From Lachnospiraceae bacterium (GTDB lineage Bacteria > Bacillota > Clostridia > Lachnospirales > Lachnospiraceae), in NCBI GenBank assembly GCA_003447295.1, contig DLZQ01000008.1, positions 13,949-29,489 of the forward strand: a stretch of DNA of 15,541 nucleotides, read 5' to 3'. Both the position numbers and the translations under genes were made by a program. The notes under the pieces are model-generated. The model saw only the letters and a program-made list of their open reading frames with translations. It was not told the origin of the DNA and did not search any database. This document shows, one piece after another, positions 6,920 to 13,871 of the stretch. The stretch's first letter is position 1, and each line of letters opens with the position of its first letter.

Positions 6920-9304
6920 ATGAGCATTTATGATACTTTGAATAAAGAACAAAAAGAAGCGGTGCTTCATACGGAAGGACCGCTCCTTCTGTTAGCGGGT
7001 GCCGGAAGCGGCAAGACCCGTGTCCTGACCCACAGAGTGGCATATCTGATCGATGAGCTGGGAGTGAATCCATGGAACATTCTTGCCATTACCTTTACCA
7101 ATAAGGCGGCACAGGAGATGCGGGAACGTGTGGACCAGATCGCCGGTTTCGGTGCGGATCAGGTATGGGTAGCTACTTTCCATGCCACCTGTATGCGGAT
7201 CCTCAGAAGACATATTGACAGACTGGGATATGATACGAATTTTACGATCTATGATACAGATGATCAGAAGACTGTGATCAAACAGGTCTGCAAACGTCTG
7301 AACATCGACACGAAGATGTATAAGGAACGGACACTGCTGTCTGAAATATCTTCTGCCAAGGACGAACTGGTGGATGTGCGGGAATTCGAGGTCAAGTCCG
7401 TAGGCGATTATCGCAAAAGTGTGACGGCAAAGGTATACAGAGAATATCAGGACACCCTCAAGAAGAGTAATGCACTGGATTTTGATGATATCATTGTGAA
7501 AACGGTGGAACTGTTCAAAAGCTGCCCAGAGGTACTCTATAACTATCAGGAGCGTTTCCGATACATTATGGTGGATGAGTACCAGGATACGAATACAGCG
7601 CAGTTTGAACTGATCCGGCTGTTGGCGGACGGCTACCGCAATCTGTGTGTCGTGGGTGATGATGACCAGTCCATTTACAAGTTCCGTGGTGCCAATATCC
7701 GCAATATTTTAGATTTCGAGAAGGTATATCCGGATGCTAAAGTGATCAAGCTGGAGCAGAATTACCGTTCCACACAGAATATTCTGGATGCGGCAAACGC
7801 AGTGATCCGCAATAACAGAGGTCGTAAAGAGAAGGCACTGTGGACGGAAAAAGGAGCAGGCAGTCGAATACATTTCAGACAATTTGACAATGCTTATGAA
7901 GAGGCGGAATATATCGCAGACGATATTTCCGATAAAGTGAACAAAAATGGCGTTGCCTATGCGGATTGTGCAGTACTGTACCGTACCAATGCCCAGTCCA
8001 GACTTTTAGAAGAACGTATGGTGGTGGAAGGAATTCCCTATCATGTGGTAGGCGGTGTGAACTTTTATGCCAGACAGGAGATCCGGGACATTCTGGCGTA
8101 TTTAAAGACCATTGATAACGGCAGGGATGAAGTGGCTCTGCGCAGAATCATCAATGTGCCGAAGAGAAGCATCGGTGCAGCATCACTGGAAAAAGTGGCG
8201 GATTATGCGCAGATGAAGGATATCACATTATTTGATGCATTGTGCGAGGCAGACCAGATCCGGGGACTGGGAAGAGCGGAAGCAAAGATCCGTGGATTCG
8301 TCAATCTGATCGAAGTGCTGCGCAGCGGATTGTCCTCCTATACACTGCCGGATCTGATCAAGTCTTTATTAGAACGGATCGATTATGCGGAATATCTGCG
8401 GGATCAGGATGAGGAATCCGCCGAGGACCGTCTCGGGAACGTGGATGAATTGATCACCAAAGCAGCGGTCTACGAGGAGACCCACGATGAGCCTTCTCTG
8501 TCGGAGTTTTTGGAAGAGATCATGCTGGTAGCGGATATAGACAATGTGGAGGATGGCGATAACAGAGTGCTTTTGATGACTCTGCACAGTGCCAAAGGTC
8601 TGGAATTCCCGGTGGTCTATCTCGCCGGCATGGAGGATGGACTATTCCCCAGCTTTATGACGATCGCGTCCGATGACCCGTTGGAGATCGAGGAAGAGAG
8701 ACGACTGGCTTATGTGGGAATCACCAGAGCCAAGGAGGAACTGACGCTGACCTGTGCCAGAAGCAGAATGCTTCGCGGTGAGACCCAGTACAATCCCGTG
8801 AGCCGTTTTGTGCGGGAGATCCCGAAGGAACTTATGGATAATACCCTGCCGCCCAGTAGAAGATATCGGGACGATGATCTGGAGGATTTTCAGGCGAGAA
8901 GAGCCAATGAGGCAGCACTTCGTGCCATGGGACTGGAAGCGATTGCAGCTCCCCGGTCCGGAAATGGTTCGGGCAGCGGCTTCGGAGGCTTTGGCAATAC
9001 CGGATTTGATCCAAGACCCAAGGCAACCTTGAAGCCCCGTGTTACTGCAAAAGCAGACAAACCTTATATTTCCAAGGGGATCAATGGACTCAACCAGCTG
9101 GCGGGACTGCAGAAGGGAACGGAATTCAAGGCACCGGATGCACTGGACTATACGGTAGGCGACAGAGTACGTCATATAAAATACGGTGAGGGCACGGTAT
9201 TAAATATCGCAAGAGAACCCAGGGACTATAAAGTCACGGTGGAATTTGACCAGGCGGGGCAGAAGATCATGTATGCATCTTTTGCCAAGTTAAAACAGGT
9301 ATAG
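6920..9304 (+). CDS. pcrA: ATP-dependent DNA helicase PcrA (UvrD/Rep superfamily 1A)
   Basis: This 794-residue protein is a 3'-5' helicase acting in nucleotide excision repair, removal of stalled complexes and control of recombination. All motifs are present: Gln11 of the Q motif, Walker A AGAGSGKT (26-33), the DEYQDT box, VVGDDDQSIYKFRGA, LEQNYRST, LMTLHSAKGLEF and VGITRAKEEL. A Gly/Ser-rich linker precedes a C-terminal Tudor-like module (from Tyr744, VGDRVRHIKYGEGTV), the part of PcrA known to bind RNA polymerase. This separates it from plain UvrD-like relatives. The length is slightly above the usual 720-760. It starts 6 bp after the GGDEF/EAL stop with only a weak AAAGG far upstream, so translation is probably coupled to the preceding gene. 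Confidence 0.95.
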   Translation: MSIYDTLNKEQKEAVLHTEGPLLLLAGAGSGKTRVLTHRVAYLIDELGVNPWNILAITFTNKAAQEMRERVDQIAGFGADQVWVATFHATCMRILRRHIDRLGYDTNFTIYDTDDQKTVIKQVCKRLNIDTKMYKERTLLSEISSAKDELVDVREFEVKSVGDYRKSVTAKVYREYQDTLKKSNALDFDDIIVKTVELFKSCPEVLYNYQERFRYIMVDEYQDTNTAQFELIRLLADGYRNLCVVGDDDQSIYKFRGANIRNILDFEKVYPDAKVIKLEQNYRSTQNILDAANAVIRNNRGRKEKALWTEKGAGSRIHFRQFDNAYEEAEYIADDISDKVNKNGVAYADCAVLYRTNAQSRLLEERMVVEGIPYHVVGGVNFYARQEIRDILAYLKTIDNGRDEVALRRIINVPKRSIGAASLEKVADYAQMKDITLFDALCEADQIRGLGRAEAKIRGFVNLIEVLRSGLSSYTLPDLIKSLLERIDYAEYLRDQDEESAEDRLGNVDELITKAAVYEETHDEPSLSEFLEEIMLVADIDNVEDGDNRVLLMTLHSAKGLEFPVVYLAGMEDGLFPSFMTIASDDPLEIEEERRLAYVGITRAKEELTLTCARSRMLRGETQYNPVSRFVREIPKELMDNTLPPSRRYRDDDLEDFQARRANEAALRAMGLEAIAAPRSGNGSGSGFGGFGNTGFDPRPKATLKPRVTAKADKPYISKGINGLNQLAGLQKGTEFKAPDALDYTVGDRVRHIKYGEGTVLNIAREPRDYKVTVEFDQAGQKIMYASFAKLKQV

Positions 9305-9307
9305 TAT

Positions 9308-9335
9308 TTTTCATGAAAATATGGTATCATATAAA
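9308..9335 (+). promoter_or_regulatory. Candidate promoter with 12-bp palindrome, upstream of small membrane gene
   Basis: TTTTCA (9308-9313), a 16-nt spacer and TATAAA (9330-9335) form a moderate promoter. TTTTCATGAAAA (9308-9319) is a perfect palindrome overlapping the -35 and could be an operator, though AT-rich palindromes of this size arise by chance. It would give the small membrane gene and rlmD expression independent of pcrA. Confidence 0.35.
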
Positions 9336-9399
9336 TGAATGAAAACAATTGCTTTGCATCCGAAGAAAAGCCCGGATGCCGGAAAGGCAGGTAAATAAT

Positions 9400-9699
9400 A
9401 TGAACAGAATCGAGAATCTGGTAGATCTTGACAAATTAAACGAACTGAAAGTCAGCGAACTGAAGAAGCTTAATAAGCTTCTGGGTAAGGAAGTAGAAGA
9501 GAAGAAGGAACGCAATATCCTGTTATGGGTACTGGCGATCATTGGCGCCGTAGCAGCTGTTGCAGCTGTAGCTTATGCCGTATATCGTTTCTTCTTTGCA
9601 CAGGATTATCTGGAAGACTTCGAGGATGATTTCGAAGACGAAGCAGATGACGTGGAAGAGGATGACGACGACTTCTTCGAGGATGAAGGAGAGAACTAA
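9400..9699 (+). CDS. Small single-pass membrane protein with coiled N-terminus and acidic tail
   Basis: I prefer ATG 9400 (99 residues): GGAAAGG lies 12 nt upstream and the protein then opens with a heptad-like amphipathic helix. The frame is open further upstream, with an ATG at 9376 and a TTG at 9349, but those starts have poorer ribosome sites. Residues 1-38 are Leu/Lys/Glu-rich and probably coiled, a membrane segment spans about 41-65 (with an Ala/Val-rich core), and the last ~30 residues are almost entirely Asp/Glu with Phe and Tyr. The function is not recognised. Its stop is 3 bp before rlmD, so the two are co-translated. The acidic tail could bind cations or basic proteins, which is speculation. 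Confidence 0.65.
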   Translation: MNRIENLVDLDKLNELKVSELKKLNKLLGKEVEEKKERNILLWVLAIIGAVAAVAAVAYAVYRFFFAQDYLEDFEDDFEDEADDVEEDDDDFFEDEGEN

Positions 9700-9702
9700 C
9701 CC

Positions 9703-11148
9703 ATGAAAAAAGGACAGGTATATGAAGGATCTGTTGTAAGGGTCGATTTTCCCAACAAAGGGATCGTCTGTGTGGGAGATGAGACTGCTGTAGTCAAGAA
9801 CAGCCTGCCCAGACAGAAAGTCAAGTTCTCAGTGAATAAAGTACGCAAAGGGAAGGCGGAAGGAAGGCTTTTAGAGGTGACGGAGAAGTCACCTTTAGAA
9901 ACCGGTCGGACGTGTTCCCTTTTTGGGTTGTGCGGTGGATGCACCTATCTGTCGCTTCCCTATGAGGAACAGCTGAAGGTCAAAGAAGAACAGGTAAAAC
10001 GCCTGCTGGACAGCGTGTTAAACAAACAGGAAGAACCCTGGACATTTGAAGGCATCAAGGGCAGCCCGAAGGCTTATGAATACCGCAATAAGATGGAATT
10101 TTCCTTCGGAGACGAGTACAAGGACGGACCGCTGGCACTGGGCATGCATAAGAGAGGCAGCTTCTATGACATTGTGACCGTAGCGGATTGTGAGATCGTG
10201 GATGCGGATTACCGCCTGATCTTACAGACAGTGAGAGATTATTTTGCCCGGGCGAAGGTAAGCTTTTTCCACAGAATGAGCCATGAGGGGTACTTACGCC
10301 ACCTGCTGGTACGTAAGGCGTCCCGCACCGGAGAGATTCTGGTGGCGCTGGTGACGACATCCCAGGATCCCTGGCGGGGAGAGACGACGGTGGAAGGCAA
10401 CTTGAATGCTTTGGATGTGGATGGACTGATCGCTGGATTTAGGGATCTGTTGCTTTCTCTGGAACAGGATGGGAAGCTTATCGGAAAATTCGCAGGAATC
10501 TTACATATCACCAATGATTCCATCGCAGATGTAGTGCAGAGTGACCACACGGAGCTGTTATACGGTCAGGAGTATTTTTATGAGGAACTGTTGGGGTTGA
10601 AATTCAAGATCTCCACATTCTCCTTTTTCCAGACCAACTCTTACAGTGCGGAGGTACTGTACCAGACGGCGAGAGATTATGTGGGCGACCTGGGCGGCAG
10701 CGACAAGACTGTGTTCGACCTCTACAGCGGCACCGGCACCATCGCACAGCTCATGGCACCGGCCGCCGGGAAAGTCATCGGTGTGGAGATCGTGGAGGAA
10801 GCCGTGGAGGCAGCAAAGAAAAACGCCGCAGCCAATGGCTTGGATAACTGCGAATTCATCGCCGGAGATGTGCTAAAGGTACTGGATGAAGTGGAAGAGA
10901 AGCCGGACATGATCATTTTAGATCCCCCCAGAGATGGCATTCACCCCAAAGCACTGCCGAAGATCATTGCCTATGGTGTGGAGCATATTGTTTATATCTC
11001 CTGCAAGCCCACCAGCCTCGTGAGAGATCTGGAAGTATTCTTAGAGAATGGCTACCGCGTGGACAAAGCTGTTGCCGTGGACCAGTTCCCATGGACCGCG
11101 AATGTCGAAGTAGTAATTCTGATGCGGAATTGTGGAAAACAAGCATAA
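9703..11148 (+). CDS. rlmD: 23S rRNA (uracil-5-)-methyltransferase, RumA/RlmD family
   Basis: This 481-residue enzyme transfers a methyl group from S-adenosylmethionine to C5 of uracil in 23S rRNA (U1939 in E. coli numbering). The Bacillus homologue RlmCD also modifies U747, so specificity is uncertain. An N-terminal TRAM domain (1-60) is followed by a 4Fe-4S site, Cys71, Cys77, Cys80 and Cys163. The SAM-binding loop is DLYSGTGTI at 339-347, then ILDPPRDG, and the catalytic cysteine is Cys434 in YISCKP. The C-terminal NVEVVILM keeps the catalytic Glu, so the gene looks complete. AAGGAGAG lies 9 nt upstream, inside the end of the previous gene. A strong terminator follows. rum-family genes are known insertion sites of serine-recombinase ICEs, which is relevant to the genes downstream. 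Confidence 0.92.
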   Translation: MKKGQVYEGSVVRVDFPNKGIVCVGDETAVVKNSLPRQKVKFSVNKVRKGKAEGRLLEVTEKSPLETGRTCSLFGLCGGCTYLSLPYEEQLKVKEEQVKRLLDSVLNKQEEPWTFEGIKGSPKAYEYRNKMEFSFGDEYKDGPLALGMHKRGSFYDIVTVADCEIVDADYRLILQTVRDYFARAKVSFFHRMSHEGYLRHLLVRKASRTGEILVALVTTSQDPWRGETTVEGNLNALDVDGLIAGFRDLLLSLEQDGKLIGKFAGILHITNDSIADVVQSDHTELLYGQEYFYEELLGLKFKISTFSFFQTNSYSAEVLYQTARDYVGDLGGSDKTVFDLYSGTGTIAQLMAPAAGKVIGVEIVEEAVEAAKKNAAANGLDNCEFIAGDVLKVLDEVEEKPDMIILDPPRDGIHPKALPKIIAYGVEHIVYISCKPTSLVRDLEVFLENGYRVDKAVAVDQFPWTANVEVVILMRNCGKQA

Positions 11149-11158
11149 ATAATATGGT

Positions 11159-11180
11159 AAACCACAATATATAGTGGTTT
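11159..11180 (+). repeat. 7-bp hairpin after rlmD
   Basis: AAACCAC (11159-11165) and GTGGTTT (11174-11180) form a stem with an 8-nt AT loop, two bases ahead of the main terminator stem. It has no U-tract of its own and may be part of a tandem termination or 3'-end protecting structure. Confidence 0.45.
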
Positions 11181-11181
11181 G

Positions 11182-11228
11182 AGGGCAAAAAATGGAGAGA
11201 AAAAAACCAGTTTTTGCCCTATTTTTTT
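11182..11228 (+). terminator. Rho-independent terminator closing the rlmD operon
   Basis: AGGGCAAAAA (11182-11191) pairs perfectly with TTTTTGCCCT (11211-11220) around a 19-nt A-rich loop, followed by seven Ts (11222-11228). It ends the plus-strand run and marks the edge between housekeeping genes and the AT-rich accessory region. Confidence 0.85.
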
Positions 11229-11285
11229 ACTTGTTTTTTATAGATGCATTAGGGAAAAATGGCAGAAAATAGGCGTTATACGAAG

Positions 11286-11314
11286 TTTACTTGTAAATAG
11301 CCTTATGATAAAAT
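11286..11314 (+). promoter_or_regulatory. Strong promoter of the recombinase-remnant gene
   Basis: TTTACT (11286-11291), a 17-nt spacer and TAAAAT (11309-11314) closely fit the sigma-A consensus. The -35 lies in TTTAC-TT-GTAAA (11286-11297), an interrupted palindrome. The 9-mer TTTACTTGT also occurs at 11226-11234. A perfect AAGGAGGT site follows at 11321-11328. Confidence 0.6.
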
Positions 11315-11328
11315 GATGAAAAGGAGGT

Positions 11329-11394
11329 ATGTCTATGGAATATATGGAAAATGGGAAAAAAATTTTCAGAATCGGAAATCATTACGATAGATAA
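11329..11394 (+). other. 21-codon 5' open frame, likely original start of the recombinase-like gene
   Basis: ATG 11329 follows a perfect AAGGAGGT site with no usable gap before the first codon, and ATG 11335 has ideal spacing. The frame reads MSMEYMENGKKIF and stops at 11392-11394. At the A7 tract (11356-11362) it crosses into the frame of the 155-residue ORF. Loss of one A would fuse them into one protein beginning MSMEYMENGKKFSESE. So this is probably the displaced 5' end of that gene, through a mutation, a sequencing error in a homopolymer, or a slippage site. Confidence 0.5.
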
Positions 11395-11818
11395 AGAGAG
11401 AAGCCAAGGCAACAGTGTAAATACAAGAAGGACTTATCCTTCTGGATATCGTGAAAACAAGGATACAAAGGAGTTCGAAGTAGTGGAAGAAGATGCTGAG
11501 AAAGTAAGAAAAGTATATGAGAAATTTTTAGACTATTCTGAGCATCCGCCTAAAGAGTTGGTTGATGCTAAAATAGAAGATGCCTGGGAGGGACGTAATG
11601 AAAAGCTGACATATGAAGAGGCAGAGAAAATGGTTAGTTATGAGGAAATAATTAAATACATTGCGAAAGAACTGGGAATGAGACATGAAATTAATAATAA
11701 AGAAATGTATTTCATACGGGGAGAAAGGAACAGCTATAAAACAGACATACGGACGGTAAAAGATGCTGAACCGATTATCACCGAAGAGCAGTGGCGGAAA
11801 ACGCAACAGATGCTATAA
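11351..11818 (+). CDS. Serine-recombinase 'Recombinase' domain remnant, probably frameshifted at its 5' end
   Basis: This 155-residue protein has no recognisable catalytic resolvase domain. The segment PSGYRENKDTKEFEVVEEDAE and the following helix (KVRKVYEKFL), then IIKYIAKELG and finally AEPIITEEQWRKTQQML, follow the pattern of the PF07508 recombinase domain of large serine recombinases: GYR..., EEAE-V-R-IFE, I-A-LN, and the EPII-EE-W-VQ-L end. It therefore looks like a truncated or domain-only derivative of an integrase. ATG 11351 has a poor ribosome site; the strong one belongs to the overlapping short frame, one base out of phase. A clear promoter precedes it and a terminator follows, so the unit is transcribed alone. 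It could instead be a repurposed DNA-binding protein. The residue-level similarity is my recognition, not a search result. Confidence 0.5.
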   Translation: MGKKFSESEIITIDKERSQGNSVNTRRTYPSGYRENKDTKEFEVVEEDAEKVRKVYEKFLDYSEHPPKELVDAKIEDAWEGRNEKLTYEEAEKMVSYEEIIKYIAKELGMRHEINNKEMYFIRGERNSYKTDIRTVKDAEPIITEEQWRKTQQML

Positions 11819-11829
11819 TATCAAATAGG

Positions 11830-11871
11830 AGCGGTACTTATTTTAGAAATGAAATAAGCACCGCTATTTTT
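11830..11871 (+). terminator. Rho-independent terminator after the recombinase remnant
   Basis: AGCGGT-A-CTTATTT (11830-11843) pairs with AAATAAG-C-ACCGCT (11852-11865), 13 of 14 pairs, with an 8-nt loop, followed by a T5 tract (11867-11871). Only about 30 bases separate it from the next start codon, and I see no convincing promoter in that gap. Confidence 0.8.
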
Positions 11872-11903
11872 ATGCAGTAAATTTAGAAAAAACGGGAGGA
11901 TAA

Positions 11904-12932
11904 ATGAAACGAAGAAAAGGGCATCAGGTAGAATACCAGGGAAAGAAATATGATTCCCTCAGTGAACTAAGTAAAGACTTAGAACTACCGTACTCTCCGC
12001 TTGTGCATAAATATTATCGAACGAAAGATGTAGATAAGGCCGTGAAAATAGCACAGAGGGCAAAGGAAGCAGAAACTTATGTCGTATGGGGAAGAAAATA
12101 TAAGAGTGTCTCAATGATTGCAAATGAGTATGGAATTAAACGATCAACTATTTTCAAAAAAATGGAGCAGGGAAACACGTTAGAAGAAGCGCTCACAGAA
12201 ATACTCAAAAAAGAAGTGATTTTTTTTCAAGGAAAAGAATTTCTCGGATTGACGGAGCTTAGCTGTTATTATGGACAGGATGTGTCATTGATATGGGAGA
12301 GGTTATCAAATGGAATGAATTTGGAAGAAGCATTGTTCAGCCCGATCAGGAGAAGGAATAAGCCTCAATGCAAAATAGAGTATCACGGAATAACATATGA
12401 AAGTAAAAGAGATTTCTCGCGGAAAATGAAAATTAGTGTTGGATGCATTCATGAAATGATGGTCAATAATAACGTAGACTTTGAAACTGCTGCAGACATT
12501 TTATTGGAGGTGAAAGAGAAAGCGGGGATACCGGCGGATCGTATGATAAGTCGAATTCCTATGTGTATTATCCGGGGAAAGGAGTATAAAAGTATTGCTG
12601 AATTGGCATCTGAATTAAAAATTACAACAACGGCTATTAGTACCTACAAAGCAAGAAATGGATGTGCCGGAATTTTGGAAGCATTAGTTCAAATGCAGAG
12701 GGAGAAACGAGAAAAACATATTATAGGCGGGAAAGCAGTTTCCTATGAGGAAATGCGTAAGATGGGATATTCTAAGTACAAATGTGGGAAAGTTCCCAAA
12801 CAGGAGTTTCCTTTATACCCGCAGCTTATAGGATATGACTTTGTCAAAGATTGTGTAGATGTTGCTCAAATCTATGCGGAGGTAAAAGCAGAAAAACTGG
12901 AACAGCTGAGGGGAATGATCATGGAAATATAG
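11904..12932 (+). CDS. Protein of five to six NUMOD/HTH-like repeats
   Basis: This 342-residue soluble protein is made of a repeated unit of about 37-40 residues, spaced 47-63 apart: Y/I-x-G-K-x-Y-x-S, then a helix (ELA/EYG-like), then an HTH-like helix pair, ending G-x-x-LEEAL. Copies are at about 11-47, 61-97, 108-144, 160-201 and 223-261, with a degenerate sixth at 272-292. Repeats 2 and 3 end in the near-identical GNTLEEAL and GMNLEEAL. The pattern matches NUMOD-type modular DNA-binding repeats found in phage proteins and homing nucleases, but there is no nuclease motif (no HNH or GIY-YIG). A role as a sequence-reading DNA-binding protein is inferred. The GGGAGG ribosome site is good. The gene is notably AT-rich. 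It starts just past a terminator without an obvious promoter. Confidence 0.6.
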   Translation: MKRRKGHQVEYQGKKYDSLSELSKDLELPYSPLVHKYYRTKDVDKAVKIAQRAKEAETYVVWGRKYKSVSMIANEYGIKRSTIFKKMEQGNTLEEALTEILKKEVIFFQGKEFLGLTELSCYYGQDVSLIWERLSNGMNLEEALFSPIRRRNKPQCKIEYHGITYESKRDFSRKMKISVGCIHEMMVNNNVDFETAADILLEVKEKAGIPADRMISRIPMCIIRGKEYKSIAELASELKITTTAISTYKARNGCAGILEALVQMQREKREKHIIGGKAVSYEEMRKMGYSKYKCGKVPKQEFPLYPQLIGYDFVKDCVDVAQIYAEVKAEKLEQLRGMIMEI

Positions 12933-12971
12933 AGAAGCATTTTTACAGAACAGGGAAGACAATTATGAGAC

Positions 12972-12977
12972 AGGAGG
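12972..12977 (+). promoter_or_regulatory. Ribosome binding site of the ArdA-like gene
   Basis: AGGAGG lies 6 nt before ATG 12984 within a purine-only run, an optimal site. Upstream, TTTACA followed after about 16 nt by TATGAG is a weak possible promoter within the 51-bp gap after the repeat protein. Confidence 0.6.
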
Positions 12978-12983
12978 AGAGGA

Positions 12984-13871
12984 ATGAAAATCACAATATT
13001 AAACGGGGGACATAGAAGTATTGAACTCCCGTTGTCAGATGAAGAACTAAATTTTCAAATGAGACAGATGGGCATTAGAGAAACGATACCTAAGGGCAAA
13101 CTTGTGAAAGTGTCAGAGAAGGATAATCCCTTACAAAAACTGGAAGGGCAGTTTCTGAATATGGATGAGGTAAATTTCTTTGCCAGGAGAATGGAGCACC
13201 TGACAGAATATGAAAGAAAAGTTTTGGCAGTATATGCCAATGACTGTGACGTGAGTACAATAAAGGATTTGATCAATCTAACATTTAGTATGAAAGACCT
13301 TTCTCTGCTCACAGATTTTTCAGATGCCAGTCAGGTGGGAGTACGTCTTTATACGGACGAGTTTTCAGAAATACCAGAAGAGCAGATGGATTTCACAGAG
13401 TTTGCAAAAAACGCCTTAAAGGAGAGCAATGTGAAAGTACTACCTTATGGAGTGTTGGTAGATCATGGATTTGAATTGTTGGAAGTATATAATGGAAAGA
13501 CATTCCCGAAATTTATTGTATCAGAGGAGACGGTTGTAGTTGTCGAGGTACAGAATACTACTGGGGATAGAGAATATCTGTATCTGCCTACGGATATCTG
13601 TTCCATGGATAAAGTAAAAGAAAGGCTGCAGGTGAGGGAATATCGGGAGATGAAAGTGACGGAAGTGAAAAATCTGCGTTTACCGGATACACTTGTGCCG
13701 ATACCGGAGGATATAAATGAGATTCAGCAGTTAACCTTGTTTAATGAAATGTGTCGAAAAGTCAGGAGATTTCAAGAAGCAGAGCTGAAGCAGCTTGCGG
13801 CGGCTGTGCAGTTTACTGGTTTAATCAATTTCTCTAAAGGGATTGTTGTTGTGGGAGAAAGAGAAGAATGA
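12984..13871 (+). CDS. ArdA-like antirestriction-family protein, multi-module clostridial form
   Basis: This 295-residue protein is acidic and soluble. The part around NMDEVNFFARRMEHLTEYER (~60-80) and KDLINLTFSMKDLSLLTDFSD (~94-115) followed by GVRLYTDEF resembles the L-N-x-A-x-x-L ... LINL-x-x-N-L ... D-x-x-G-x-x-Y core of ArdA proteins. Clostridial ICE-borne relatives carry the same middle block, YGV-x-x-DHGFEL-x-EVYNGKTFP with EYLYLP, and a degenerate second ArdA-like module at the C-terminus. Classical ArdA mimics DNA to block type I restriction enzymes and is carried by conjugative elements. Here it is longer than the ~165-residue Tn916 ArdA. Its stop overlaps the next start as ATGA, so it is translationally coupled to a protein of the spike operon. 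Family placement is by pattern; the antirestriction activity is inferred. Confidence 0.55.
   Translation: MKITILNGGHRSIELPLSDEELNFQMRQMGIRETIPKGKLVKVSEKDNPLQKLEGQFLNMDEVNFFARRMEHLTEYERKVLAVYANDCDVSTIKDLINLTFSMKDLSLLTDFSDASQVGVRLYTDEFSEIPEEQMDFTEFAKNALKESNVKVLPYGVLVDHGFELLEVYNGKTFPKFIVSEETVVVVEVQNTTGDREYLYLPTDICSMDKVKERLQVREYREMKVTEVKNLRLPDTLVPIPEDINEIQQLTLFNEMCRKVRRFQEAELKQLAAAVQFTGLINFSKGIVVVGEREE

Noticed and set aside
11274..11287. loxP-like arm TATACGAAGTT upstream of the recombinase remnant
   Set aside because: Only one arm with no inverted partner or spacer, and the neighbouring remnant resembles a serine, not tyrosine, recombinase. Chance similarity is likely.
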